A DNA stretch of 64,000 nucleotides from Gonatopus flavifemur. Taxonomy: Eukaryota; Arthropoda; Insecta; Hymenoptera; Dryinidae. A program made the translations under genes and the position numbers. The notes under the pieces were generated by a model. It worked only from the letters and a program-made list of their open reading frames with translations, was not told the origin of the DNA and did not search any database. Shown here one piece after another: positions 52,706 through 63,164 of this stretch (within the stretch, counting starts at the first letter, position 1; every line of letters starts with the position of its first letter). The DNA lies in the NCBI GenBank assembly GCA_018340375.1, contig JAFFJZ010000009.1, positions 20,414,501 through 20,478,500 on the forward strand, in the 5' to 3' direction.

Positions 52706-53815
52706 CACACTGTAAAAAAATTTCACCGGAAAATTCCAGTACATGTACTGGAAGCAATTAACCTGTACATGTACCGGAAAATTTTAGCACATTTGTACTG
52801 CAAAAATTCAGTGCAAACGTTATGGAATTTCAGCATCAAAACTGGAAATTTTCTGAGCCTCAGGACTGGAAATCCTTCAGTACACGAACTGGACTTCTCC
52901 AGGACATGTACTGGAAAATTAATGCTGAAAATATCCATGAAAATTGAAAAAAAATTGCTCACGCAAAGTGATTTTGCAGGGTCCTTGTGTTCCAAAATGA
53001 TTGAGAAACTTTTGATCGTTCATTTGGATGGACAGAAACTCATGTCTACCTAACGGGATTTGAACCTACACTCTTCTACCTGCCTACCAACTGAAATCTA
53101 AGACCTAACCGATGAGCTATAGCGCGACATGTTGGAAGGCCAGCTTGGGTTACTACATATGCTTCATATCTAGAATACACAAGAGGATAAGTCTTGGAAA
53201 AACCTCATATATCAATTTTATTGGCTACAATTATAATTATTATTCAAAATCTCAATCAGGAAATTTTTAATATAAAGACTTGAAATTTTTCCTGCCAGAA
53301 ATGACGAAGTCCAATAGAAGTGGAAAATTTCAGTGCAACAGTGATTGAATTCCGTTGCATAGCAACTGGAAAATTCCATCACACGACCTGAAAATTGCAG
53401 TTCAAAACCTGTATAATTCAATTGCATAGTACCTGGAGAATTCCATCACAAAACCTGAGAATTGCAGTTAAAAACCTGTATAATTCCAGCATACCAACGA
53501 TTAGGTTTTTTTTTCTAAATTCCAAATTTTTTCTCAAGTCCTTTTTGAGGGGATATTTATTTCTGGTGCACAAGAACTATAAAATTGTAGTACGAGCCGG
53601 TATAATTTTCGCGAAATCATGGCAAAATTTCAGTACATCATCTCAAACTTGAAAATTCCAGTACAATGACTGAATTTTCAGTTATGCTTGGTAAATTTTC
53701 AGTAACGTAACAACAAAATCTCTGTACATGTACTGGAATATCCATATTCCAGTACTAGCACTGGAAATTCCCAGTCCAGTTGCACAGTAAATTTCCAGTT
53801 TTTTTTACAGTGCAA
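52706..53815. mobile_element. 1.1-kb element with CACTGTAAAAAA ends, minisatellites and tRNA-like core
   Basis: The ends are CACTGTAAAAAAATTTC (from 52708) and 'tttccagttttttttacagtg' (to about 53812). Inside each end is a degenerate array of about 28-30-base units with 'gtactggaaaattcc', 'cagtacatgtactgg', 'ctgaaaattgcagt'. 'AATTGAAAAAAAATTG' lies near 52946. The middle holds a tRNA-like sequence at 53042-53128. No transposase frame is present. The 'tactgg' units are read as 122- and 90-codon frames by chance. Confidence 0.7.
53042..53128 (-). tRNA. tRNA-like sequence or tRNA pseudogene
   Basis: On the minus strand the sequence contains an A-box-like TAGCTCATCGGTTAGGTC and a B-box-like GGTTCAAATCCC about 45 bases later. 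It begins GTCGCGC and ends 'gttaggtagac'. Box spacing suits a tRNA with an extra-long anticodon/variable part. Acceptor-stem pairing is poor (only the outer three pairs are good), and no clean anticodon loop can be drawn, so this is more likely a tRNA-derived (SINE-like) promoter segment than a working tRNA. Confidence 0.45.
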
Positions 53816-54189
53816 CTTTGTGCAATTTCAAATCGTTCCGAACTTCGGATACTTGAATGTACCCTTCACTGACATAGTTTCATCATTATTTCCTAAACTT
53901 CTTTGTCATTCATATATCCAAAATCGGGGGCTGCTGTGAGCGTTGTGAGCTGTTTCCAGCGCCGTGTTATCAGTAAATTAATATGTGATCTCCGGGATTC
54001 TTATCATGTATATTCGTTTATGGAATTAACTTTGTCAACTGTGTTTTCAGTTCGAATTTCACATAATAATATATAAATAATTTGGAAATCATTTGTTGCG
54101 TATTTTGAACTCATTTAATATGTAAGAATGAGACACAGTCATTCCAAAGGGAGGAGGAAATAACTCCAGTCTGAGGTGAAATTCTAGAA
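53816..54189. other. No gene; may hold Helitron-family flank
   Basis: 53925-53985 ('ggctgctgtgagcgttgtgagctg' region) resembles the 'gagctgctttgagtgctgt' phrase of the Helitron 3' flanks, suggesting another remnant of the family. Otherwise AT-rich. Confidence 0.4.
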
Positions 54190-54336
54190 AAATAGTTGGA
54201 ATTCGAGAAATATTTAAGTTCAATTTCTCAACATGGAAAATCATTGAAAATTCTTGTGACAATTGTAATAACTTGCTGTCAATTGTAATAAACTGAACAA
54301 TCAGTTATCACAACATCAGAACAATATGTGATTGTA

Positions 54337-55630
54337 CGAGGGTGGATTGATAAGTTTCCGGCCTGACCAAGAGATGGCGCCACTAGGCCTACCTTGAGGT
54401 GGCGTTCTATAGTACCATCCTTAGATAGCTTGTAGCTATAGTTTCAGTCCGATCGCCATGTTAGTTTAGTTTTGAGAGCACGCTGACCAAGACGCCTCTG
54501 TGTTTTTCGTAAGAATGGAAAAGCTGGAAAATCGTGCTGTCATCAAATACTTCTATTTGAAGGGGTTAACGCCGAAGGAAATTAAAGAAGAGATGGACTC
54601 AACACTGGGGACATCCTCCCCATCATATTCAACCGTTAAGCAGTGGGTTTCCGAGTTTAAAAAGGGTCGTGTGAGCACCTCTGATGAGCCTCGCTCAGGA
54701 CGCCCCATTGAGGTCACAACTCCAGATATGATCGAAAAAATCCATCAAATAGTGCTGAAAGATCGCAGATTAAAAGTTCGTGAGATAGCTGAGACCTATA
54801 AGATGTCATATGAACGTGTACAAAATATTTTGCACCAACATTTGTATATGGAAAAGCTCTGTGCAAGATGGGTGCCGCGTTTGCTAACAGTCGACCGAAA
54901 ATTGATTCGAAAGAACATTCCTACCGCCAATTTGGCGTTGTATAAGCGTAATCCAAGCGAATTTTTGCGTCGATTCGTAACCGTTGACGAAACTTGGGTC
55001 CACCACTACACTTCTGAAACCAAAGAACAGTCTAAACAGTGGATTGGACCAGGGGAACCAACTCCAAAGAAGGCAAAAACAATTTTTTCGGCGAACAAGG
55101 TTATGGCTACTGTTTTTTGGGATGCAAGAGGTATTATATACATTGATTACCTTGAAAAGGGTAAAACTATCACTGGTCAATACTACGCAGACTTATTGCA
55201 ACGTCTGAGCCACGAAGTGAAAATTAAATGACCTCATCTGGCGAAGAAAAAAATCTTGTTTCATCACGATAACGCACCAGCGCACACGTCAATCGTTGCG
55301 ATGGCTAAAATCAACGATCTGGAGTTTGAATTAATGCCGCACCCCCCCTACTCTCCAGACCTAGCCCCGAGTGACTATTATCTGTTTTCTAACCTCAAAA
55401 AATGGCTTGGCGGTAAGAGATTTGCGGACAATGAAGAAGTAATCGAAGCTGTAAATGGGTATTTTGAGAAGCTTGACGAATCAGTCTATAGAGATGGCAT
55501 TACTAGACTAGAACACCGCTATGAGAAATGTATCAGCCTTGGAGGAGATTATGTTGAGAAATAAAAAAAAAAAAATTCTTAAAAACGTTGTTTTTCTTGG
55601 TCAGGCCGGAAACTTATCAATCCACCCTCG
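54337..55630 (+). mobile_element. Mariner element A2 (1294 bp)
   Basis: It has the same terminal repeats as A1 (CGAGGGTGGATTGATAAGTT...), and TA flanks at 54335-54336 and 55631-55632. It is nearly identical to A1 throughout, in the opposite orientation. Confidence 0.95.
54515..55564 (+). pseudogene. Mariner transposase A2 with one nonsense codon
   Basis: The frame equals that of A1 (33379-34428) except for a TGA at 55229-55231, where A1 has CGA (Arg in 'VKIKRPHLAKKKILF'). Downstream the frame is intact to 'GGDYVEK'. It keeps the first Asp in '[11 protein letters not shown]', 'WVPRLLT' (Trp intact here) and 'PHPPYSPDLAPSD'. The second and third catalytic Asp lie after the stop. A handful of other residues differ. 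A single substitution therefore separates it from a full-length transposase; it could be moved by other copies. Confidence 0.93.
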
Positions 55631-56654
55631 TACAACTCATTGATGATATTCAATCAAAATAATGTTGAAGCAACAAAGGTAGAAAATATACACATCAAAG
55701 CAGTGCGAACCTCAAAAATACAAATTGCAGAACACTTTCATGGAGTTATAACCATTGTTTTTCATCGGGGAAAAAGATTCCTGAAGGTAATTTTACGTGC
55801 ATGTTACGGGGTGTTTTTCATGATCTGCGAGTTGAAGAACGATATTGGCCACGTGATGTTAAAGCCCCATACATATATCTCTTCATAAAGCAATCATTTC
55901 ACTTGCTCATCAAATAAGAATTCAATTTCCATAATCTTCTATACGTGATTTCGGAGAACATAGTATACCTTCATAATGCCACAACCAACTCAATATTCTT
56001 GAAGAACTTTCCAAAATGATTTTGATGGATGTACAGTACTGAATAATGTTCTCAATCAGATATTTTGAAGATATGTCTTCTTGTTGCATGATAAATGGAT
56101 ATTGGACATCTCTTCGAGATACTCTTCAAAACAATTCCTCAGAGTGATTTGAACATCTTTGCTGGGAAACTATTTCCAGCTTCGTGCCAAATGGTACGCA
56201 TTCTCGTTTCATCAGAAAAATTACTGTTGGATACCTTGAAGATATTGTGTGTAAGTTTTCCCTGTCTGTCGGATTTATTTCGTTCCGATTCCCTAACAAT
56301 GATATTCCAAAAACAATGGGAATTCTTGCACAATGTATGTTCAAAATAAACTCGTGGGCTGCTTTGAGTGCTGTGAGCTGGTCCGAGCGCCAACTTATCG
56401 GTCAACTAATATTTACTATTTGGAATTCTGTACATATGTATTGATTGATGGGAATCCACTTTTCTCCTCTTCTATTCTTCATTCTTTATATCAATAATCT
56501 ATTGCTCTCAAATGATGAGATGACTGATGGAAACCCAAGTGGGTGTTTATATCACAAATGATCTGAGGACATTCTCTTCATTGCTACGATCACTATTGAA
56601 TTGGACATGAGCATTCGAATTTTATTCATGTTTAGTTGAGGACACATCCAGAAA

Positions 56655-56775
56655 AAGAAGTGGAATCCCAATACAAAAAACTTCAAAAAAGTGAAAAAAT
56701 AACACCAAGTACTATGAAAATGCGGTAATTCCTTGAAAATTAAAATCTCAAAAAATTCAAACGAAAATTCCCCTA
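56655..56775 (+). repeat. Single monomer of the 167-bp Helitron-associated repeat
   Basis: It contains 'aagaagtggaatcccaatac', an A-rich block with 'cttcaaaaaagtgaaaaaat' and 'acaccaagtactatgaaaat', matching the array at 6.9-7.5 kb. Confidence 0.75.
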
Positions 56776-56827
56776 CAATGAGAATTCCGATAAGATCCAA
56801 CAGAATATGCTTTATTTGGAAAAAACC

Positions 56828-57592
56828 AGTGAAATCAATATGAGCTACCAAGTACATCTGGTTATCCAAATGATTTGTAAACGATTTCGTGGAATATTGT
56901 AACTTCTGTTGTTTAAATTGCATTCGAAGTGACTTATGATTGTATTGAATTCAAAATATATAGTGGACTGGAACAAACATTAGGTTCAACCATTTAACAT
57001 TCTAGAAACAACTCTGACCCATTTGAAACTAAACGTGTTTATCGTTTCTGATATGGTTTCGAATCTTCCACATACTAGAAACAGTGCTGTGTTATTCCAC
57101 ACCAAACGTGTTGATCGTTTCTAATAGATTTTGGAATCTACATCAATGCGGAACACTTGGCGCGGCTGACGAAGATTTCATTATCCAACTTTTTGATCAC
57201 ATGCTTCCAATAGAATTGTTTGAATACAATTAGGGCTCAAAACTCACGTAATCGGCCATGCCAAGTGTTCTGCATTGACGTGGATTCCAAAATCTATTAG
57301 AAACGACCAACACGTTTGGTTTGGGATCACTCAGCGCTGTTTCTGGTATGTGAGAAATTCCAAAACATATCAGAAACGATAAACACGTTTAGTTTCGAAC
57401 AGGTCAGAGGTGTTTCTAGAATGTCAAATGGTTGAACCTAATGTTTGTTCCACTCCACTATATATTTTCAATTCAATACAATCATAAATCACTTTGAATA
57501 CAATTTGAACAAACTGAAGTTACAATATTCCACGGAATCGTTTACATATCATTTGGATAACCGGATGTACTCGGCAGCTCATATTGATTTTG
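56828..57592. repeat. Long hairpin FB3 (arms about 350 bp)
   Basis: The left arm (56828-57180) pairs with the right arm (57240-57592). Tips are CACTTGGCGCGGC (57154-57166) and GGCCATGCCAAGTG (57254-57267). Shared blocks include 'ggttcaaccattt', 'tttctagaa' and 'aaacgtgttgatcgtttcta'. It is clearly the same family as FB2. The plus frame 57445-57714 and the minus frame 56552-56923 translate opposite arms. Confidence 0.88.
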
Positions 57593-58614
57593 TTACGATT
57601 TTGTCACGAATTACTTTAGTGGTTCAGAAACACCTGTCAAGATTTTCTGACACCAGGTTATTTTTAATCAAGGGAAACAACCAAACCGTTTTCAACATTG
57701 AGTCAATAGGATGATTGGCAAGCAAGGGCTACTTCCAATACAGGAAGTATTGTTCAATTATCAATTCAGGAATCAAGAAGGGAATCAAAATCTTAAAAAA
57801 ATGACCAGATGATCTAATTTATAAATCAACTTACTTTTATTTGAAAGTTTTCAAATTAGGCTCGTTCTCTATCTCTCCCCTTCTCTCTCTCCCTCTCTGT
57901 TTCTCTGTTCCTCCGTTCCTTCTCTAACACATTCAAACTGTTGGAGATTCACCACTCAAGATCACAATTGTCTCAAAGTCACAAGTAATGGATTAAACAA
58001 AAACACGACAATTGAATAAAACATGATAAAAATTCGAAGGTTTGGGAAAGGAATTTTTACGCGGTTGAGTTCTTACGTTTTCACTCGGACTTGAATCACC
58101 ACGGACTTCAGAAAAACCCAGCGTGAAACATGGCTTGGAACGGTTTTCGAAAGTGAAGTTTCTCCCTGCTCTCGTTTTCCACGTGAACTTCGACCTCTCT
58201 CCTTCAAACTTGCAGGCGTGCCGAAGTTTAAAGAATTAGCTAATGAGGGGCCGCTTGGTCAGCGTTTTCCAGAAGTCCCTACCCATGCTGAAAGGCCCGC
58301 CGCAATGGCCGACACTTGCATTTTCTCACGTACAAGACGTGAGAAAGAAATCGTCACATGATATTAGGACTGCTGATGATGATGATTTCCTTCAATAAAT
58401 GCTTGAATATGAATTTGAGGTTTGAAATTATTTCAATTACAGGAGGAATGATATGTAAGAGGAAACCAAAGAAAAATATAGATTGGTTGTCGAATATATC
58501 AGAATTTTAGAGGAATGATGATCGAGGTTGATTTTCAAAAAAGAACTACATAACAATATTTCATTAGCAGCAACATAATATATCCCAATAAGAGTTATAA
58601 GGAACAACAAAATA
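57593..58614. other. No gene recognised; pyrimidine-rich tract
   Basis: A (TC)-rich tract lies at about 57862-57935. 58090-58350 is GC-richer, with a hairpin 'tctcacgtacaagacgtgaga' near 58325. It may be an LTR-like relic; no gene is supported. Confidence 0.4.
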
Positions 58615-59900
58615 TTAGGTGTACAAATAAGTTTCCGCGGTTTGTCAAAAGATGGCCCCACCAGAAGGTTATGGAGAAATTGTCAGATGTAAAACGTAAT
58701 ATCCCAAGTTTAGTCATCTGGCAACACCATAACCTTAAAGTACTTGTGATTTCGTATCAGCATCACGTAATTTTTTTCGTGCAAAAATGTCAAGTTTTAT
58801 TCCGAATAAGCATCATTTGCGGGAACTTTTGATTTACTTCTTTAATGTGAAAAAATCTGCAGCTGAGGCGCATCGATTGCTTCTAGAAGCATATGGCGAA
58901 GCTGCTTTAAGTGAGAGAAGTTGTCAGGAATGGTTTCAAAAGTTTAAGAACGGTGAGTTTGACGTTAAAGACAAAGAACGCAGTGGAAGGCCGAAAGTGT
59001 ACGAAGACATGGAATTAGAAGTACTATTGGAGGAAGATTCGTCCCAAACGCAAAAAGAACTTGCACTTACTCTACAAGTGACTCAACAAGCAATTTCACA
59101 TCGTTTAAAATCGTTAGGAATGATTCAAAAACAAGGAAATTGGGTTCCATATGAACTAAAGCCGAGAGACGTTGAACGCCGATTATGCATGAGTGAAATG
59201 CTGCTTGCCAGGAATAAAAAAAAGAGTTTTTTGCATCGTATAGTCACTGGTGACGAAAAATGGATTCACTACGATAATCCAAAGAAGAGAAAGTCATGGG
59301 TTAAGCCCGGCGAACCATCAACATCGACAGCTAAGCCGAATATTCATGGAAAAAAACTCATGCTGTGTATTTGGTGTGATCAGCTTGGTGTCGTGTATTA
59401 TGAATTGCTGAAACCAAGCGAAACCATTACTGGAGCTCTCTACCGAACACAATTGATGAGATTGAGTCGGGCACTTGAGGAAAAACGCGCCCATTACTAC
59501 TCCAGACATGACAAAATTATTCTTTTACACGATAATGCTCGTCCACATGTTGCGGCGCCGGTAAAAACATACTTGGAAACACTCAACTGGGAAGTTTTAC
59601 CCCACCCGCCGTATTCACCAGACTTGGCCCCTTCTGATTATCACCTGTTCCGGTCGATGGCACATGGTCTGTCTGAGCAGCGCTTCACATCATATGAAGA
59701 CACCAAAAATTGGGTAGATGTGTGGATAGCGTCAAAAGATGAAGAGTTTTTTCGACGGGGTATCCGAATGTTGCCAGAAAGATGGGGGAAAGTAGTGGCA
59801 AATGATGGAAAATACTTTGAATAAAACGTAATGTACTTTTCCTTTACAATAAATTCCTAATTTTTTATAAAACACCGCGGAAACTTATTTGTACACCTAA
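58615..59900 (+). mobile_element. Mariner element C (1286 bp), intact
   Basis: Perfect inverted ends TTAGGTGTACAAATAAGTTT (continuing CCGCGGT) are flanked by TA at 58613-58614 and 59901-59902. Confidence 0.95.
58787..59824 (+). CDS. Mariner transposase (third type), full length
   Basis: 345 residues from ATG 58787 ('MSSFIPNKHHLRELLIYFF'). N-terminal HTH: 'KKSAAEAHRLLLEAYGE', 'SERSCQEWFQKF', 'TQKELALTLQVTQQAISHRL'. 'GNWVPYEL' is the linker motif. The catalytic residues are in 'IVTGDEKWIHYDNPK', 'LLHDNARPH' and 'SPDLAPSDYHLF' (34 residues apart). The end 'GIRMLPERWGKVVANDGKYF' is typical. 'GDEKW' in place of 'DETW' and the ending place it in a different mariner subfamily from elements A and B. 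No breaks; potentially functional. Confidence 0.95.
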   Translation: MSSFIPNKHHLRELLIYFFNVKKSAAEAHRLLLEAYGEAALSERSCQEWFQKFKNGEFDVKDKERSGRPKVYEDMELEVLLEEDSSQTQKELALTLQVTQQAISHRLKSLGMIQKQGNWVPYELKPRDVERRLCMSEMLLARNKKKSFLHRIVTGDEKWIHYDNPKKRKSWVKPGEPSTSTAKPNIHGKKLMLCIWCDQLGVVYYELLKPSETITGALYRTQLMRLSRALEEKRAHYYSRHDKIILLHDNARPHVAAPVKTYLETLNWEVLPHPPYSPDLAPSDYHLFRSMAHGLSEQRFTSYEDTKNWVDVWIASKDEEFFRRGIRMLPERWGKVVANDGKYFE

Positions 59901-59902
59901 TA

Positions 59903-60617
59903 TAAGAAACAATAGGGTTTTTATTTCACTGAGCTTTCTGTCAAATAGTTCCAATCGTGAAAAGAGATTCCAAAACTGTTTACAACATTTGCTTCCATGA
60001 TCGAAACCATTCGACACAGCTCAATGGAACAAAATTCCCTTGAAAGAAAAAGAATCCAAAGAAAAACAGAGAGTCTCAAAAAAAGGCCTATAGAGGTTTT
60101 CACAGCGGTCCGCCAACATGAGTATGAAAACCAGATGTTTTCCTACTTTCTTCTTAATGCTGAGGAATGCATTTGTGAATGAAGTTATTCACGCCAGAGA
60201 TTGCTCAATGGTTGTGAATCCTCGAAATTGCCCACGGATTTGTATAAAAATGAAGATTCCAATGTTCGGGACGTAACAATTTCACTGGTTTTTTTCAAAT
60301 GAAGTATGTTCTTTTGTATCTTATCGAAATTCCTAATGTAGGAAAATTTTCGTTGCAATGTTTTTTTAGGTTCGACCGCATTCCCATTTACTGGGCGTTA
60401 TTTTTTTATTTTTTTTAAGTTTCTTGTATAAGGATACTACAAGACCACACTGTGAAACAGACCATGTTGAGTCGACTTAGGAATGTCACGTCCTGTATAT
60501 TTCTATACAGAACGGCAGGTAGTTTTTATTTCCCCAATTTAACTATAACGTAAGGATGGGGTAGGCGATGAAATGAATAGAACTCAAGAATGAAATTACT
60601 TTGGGTAAATACATAAG
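59903..60617. other. No gene recognised
   Basis: Contains a short hairpin near 60492-60520 ('ctgtatatttctatacag'). The short plus frame at 59997-60182 has no recognised features. Confidence 0.4.
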
Positions 60618-60625
60618 TGTTTATT
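60618..60625 (-). promoter_or_regulatory. Poly(A) signal AATAAA for the minus-strand gene
   Basis: The minus strand reads 'gaaataaacac' about 20 bases after the stop codon at 60641, a normal position for a polyadenylation signal close behind a short 3' UTR. Confidence 0.5.
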
Positions 60626-60640
60626 TCTAAAGGTTACAAT

Positions 60641-61680
60641 TTAAAAGAATTGAATTTCTACAATTTCTTCAGGTTTTGGATCAATTCTTTTTAGCATGTC
60701 CAACGGCATACCTTCGTATATTTTCTTATATTTGGAGCATGTCTCACAATCAAAAAAATTTACTTTAAATTTGATACAGAGCTCACATCTTTGAGGTACA
60801 GGGTATTCATTAATCTGGTGAAGCCATCTTAATGCTTTTAATTTCTTTTCTAATTTGAAAAGGTTCTTTTTATCTTTAACGTGGTTTGAAAAAAATTTCG
60901 AATAACATGCGTCTGTCTCCTTTACTTCTCCTGTCCGTAGGCTGCGTCTACGCTCTTCTAGGCGAGATTGAATCGCCTTAATTTTAATTCCAACCGCGGC
61001 GATTTCTTCCACTATTGAAAATAAAATGGAAAAAGAATTATTTATGATCGAATCAATGGAGATTGTGGATCATGATTCAAAATACGGGGGCCTAGGGTGA
61101 CGTTAATGAACAGGCGAGAGATAAATACGCAAAAAAAAAAAAAAAGACTTTGAATTAATCTGCAGATGTAAGAGAGAGGAAAAAAACATGGGGGTTTTTC
61201 TTTAAATACGCTACTCCAATCAGGACATGTATTTAGATACGAATATCCGTATTGATCGTAGACGTATTTATTTCTTGGTGAGTAAAAAGGACAGATGAAT
61301 TGTCTGTACTTTTTACTATAGATTTTTCTTCATGCTGTAGTATGTATAAAATTAATATTTGATATACATACACAACAGAAGGTCCACCTTTACGCATGCA
61401 TTCAATGCTACTACACAAAGGCAGGAAATACTTACTTGAGATTGCTGAATTTGTCCGAAGAAAAGCAGATGAATTGTCCCTGTAGACGAGGGCGATTTTC
61501 CAGTCAGGATGGTGTTGGCGACTCGAATTTTGCCTTGGCTGGTTGAACCCTGGAAACGTGGATAGGCCGACCTGTGCTTCGTGTGGTTGTCGTGGTAGAA
61601 TCCTTGTTCCAAAGGTTGTTTTATAGTAAATACCAACTTCCTCGTTCAATGTTAAGTGAAAAAGTCGAGGCGTAGTTCTT
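60641..61680 (-). CDS. Candidate two-exon gene, CxxC protein of unknown function
   Basis: The last exon (61011-60641) encodes about 123 residues: a charged helical part ('QSRLEERRRSLRTGEV'), then 'RCELCIKFKVNFFDCETCSK', two CxxC pairs that could bind zinc, and stop. Its upstream border 'ttttattttcaatag' is a good acceptor. The preceding exon ends at 61436 with donor GTAAGT. Its frame ('FPGFNQPRQNSSRQHHPDW', 'AFLRTNSAIS') leaves one base, exactly what the acceptor needs, so the splice is phase 1 and in frame (intron 61435-61012). The upstream limit is unclear; an acceptor-like 'tttactctccag' is near 61680, and no ATG is certain. It may be a host gene 3' end or a retroelement gene. Confidence 0.4.
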
Positions 61681-62140
61681 TACTGGAGAGTAAAGATTAT
61701 TCTTCTTGAGAGAAGAATAATTCTTCTTAAGAGAAGGGAAGTTCTTCTTGAGAGAAGAGAATGGCTTAGAAGCAGAATTCTTAATGAATCGATTTTGGCT
61801 ATGGTTTTCGCCTTTTTATGTGTTTTCTCGATTCTCTAATTCACCAATCGGAATGCTTCTTTTTCTTTGTACCCTTTAAGGGTAGAAGTACATGTAATTA
61901 CTTCTCGTTGACCATCCTTTCTCAAACGGTAAATTCGTCCGTTCGGGTTTTCTTATCCCTTCTCTTGGTGCCGTTTTCTTTACATCGAGATTTCCTCGTC
62001 GTGATAGTTTGATTCGCGTTTTATTCTAGTTTTATATTAGATATCTTATTATTGTCCACACTGATGGTTTACTAACATGTTGAGGAAGAAGGTTTTATAG
62101 TAAAGATCTTATATATGTATAAAAAAAAAGTTTGAAACTA
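61681..62140. other. No gene; short TTCTTGAGAGAAGA repeats
   Basis: 61690-61765 has three imperfect copies of 'ttcttcttgagagaaga'. The rest is AT-rich, with no supported feature. Confidence 0.5.
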
Positions 62141-62147
62141 TACGTAT

Positions 62148-62150
62148 GAT

Positions 62151-62219
<69 letters not shown>

Positions 62220-62310
62220 GTATATACATATATATATATAGGGATGTAGAATATATATATATATATATATATATGTAAAAAGGAGTATGAAACTATATAT
62301 ATATATATTC
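62148..62310. repeat. (TA)n microsatellite
   Basis: Long alternating TA tract (62152-62210, 62228-62240, 62250-62274 and 62296-62309), with interruptions 'gggatgtagaa' and 'aaaaaggagtatgaaacta' that are themselves repeated ('aaaaaggagt.t.aaacta'). The isoleucine/tyrosine frame across it is not a gene. Confidence 0.97.
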
Positions 62311-62639
62311 ATGGGGATATAGATAAAAAGGAGTTTAAAACTATGTTTTATGGGTTGACGAATAGGCATTTCGTCACAGGAACATGATGATCATTGATGC
62401 CAAGTTGGAGTGACGAGGAGAATACATGTATATAAGTGTCATATGTTGTTTTTCCTTGTAAAACATGCAGAAACAACTCGTTTCCAAGTTCAATTCAGAA
62501 TGATATTTGCTATTTGTCAAGTTCAAGTTGATTAAGGCCAATTATTTTTCTCAGTGAAATCAAACCTCAGCGTGAAAAGTGCTTCCAAACTACTGAACAT
62601 CATCCATATAAAACCAATTGTGTTTTAGTATCAAGAGAC

Positions 62640-62700
62640 GCGGTAGCGTCTCGACGCCAAGTACATGAAAACCCTGGGAGAAAAGAAAATGAAAAAGTAT
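62640..62700 (+). repeat. Orphan copy of the Helitron-associated motif
   Basis: 'gacgccaagtacatgaaaac' followed by an A-rich block matches the core of the 167-bp repeat and the outer edge of FB1. No hairpin follows here. Confidence 0.5.
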
Positions 62701-62779
62701 AAGTCGTGCGCTACCGTGTATCTTTACACGAAAACCAAGATTTTCTATAGTCAAAAAATCTTGAACCCACAATAACTCG

Positions 62780-62945
62780 TCACACATTGGATCTCACGAA
62801 AAAATAATTGCACTTCTACTATATAATTCGAATACACACTTTCGATTAAGCACACTACGAAGTTCATCCGTTCACGCGATCCCGAGATACAAACGTTTCA
62901 AATTTTCATGCGATCAAGATATTACGATTCTGATCCATCATCGTC
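62780..62945 (+). repeat. Dispersed repeat, partner at 39180-39345
   Basis: Shared blocks are described at the partner copy; here 'cgattaagcacactacgaag' and 'gatattacgattctgatc' are the clearest. Confidence 0.65.
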
Positions 62946-63164
62946 ATCTTTCTTCTGAACACCTCAGATCTTCGCTAGAACCAATTCAGGCCGGTTTTCA
63001 ATTTTCGCTACCTTTTAGATAGGTTTCCAATGATACCCATGTCACTCTCTTCCTTTTTCCTAACAGCCAATAGCGTTCATTGTTCATTTCAGTATATATT
63101 ATAATCCAAACATCCAATAGCCTTGATTTCAGTGTAGTGTGGTCTATACATTGTCAAAACATAA

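Larger units (their letters stand above)
54190..56560 (+). pseudogene. Helitron copy B: USP-like module and 3' flank, split by mariner
   Basis: Left of the mariner, 54215-54336 matches 5755-5870 of copy A ('aagttcaattt.tcaacatgga', 'ttcttgt.acaattgtaataactt'). Right of it, 55633-55890 matches 5872-6145 ('aatgt.gaagcaacaaaggtagaaaat', 'caaattgca.aacac'). The His-box region again encodes G-N-F-T (about 55777-55788). Stops and indels break the frame. Sequence from 55890 to 56560 continues with the shared 3' flank. Copy A preserves the empty mariner target (TA at about 5869-5870). Confidence 0.85.

Noticed and set aside
53042..53128. A functional tRNA gene
   Set aside because: A- and B-box-like words exist, but the acceptor stem pairs poorly and no proper anticodon arm can be drawn; kept only as a tRNA-like feature.
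62109..62369. Isoleucine/tyrosine-rich 86-codon frame
   Set aside because: Translation of the TA microsatellite.
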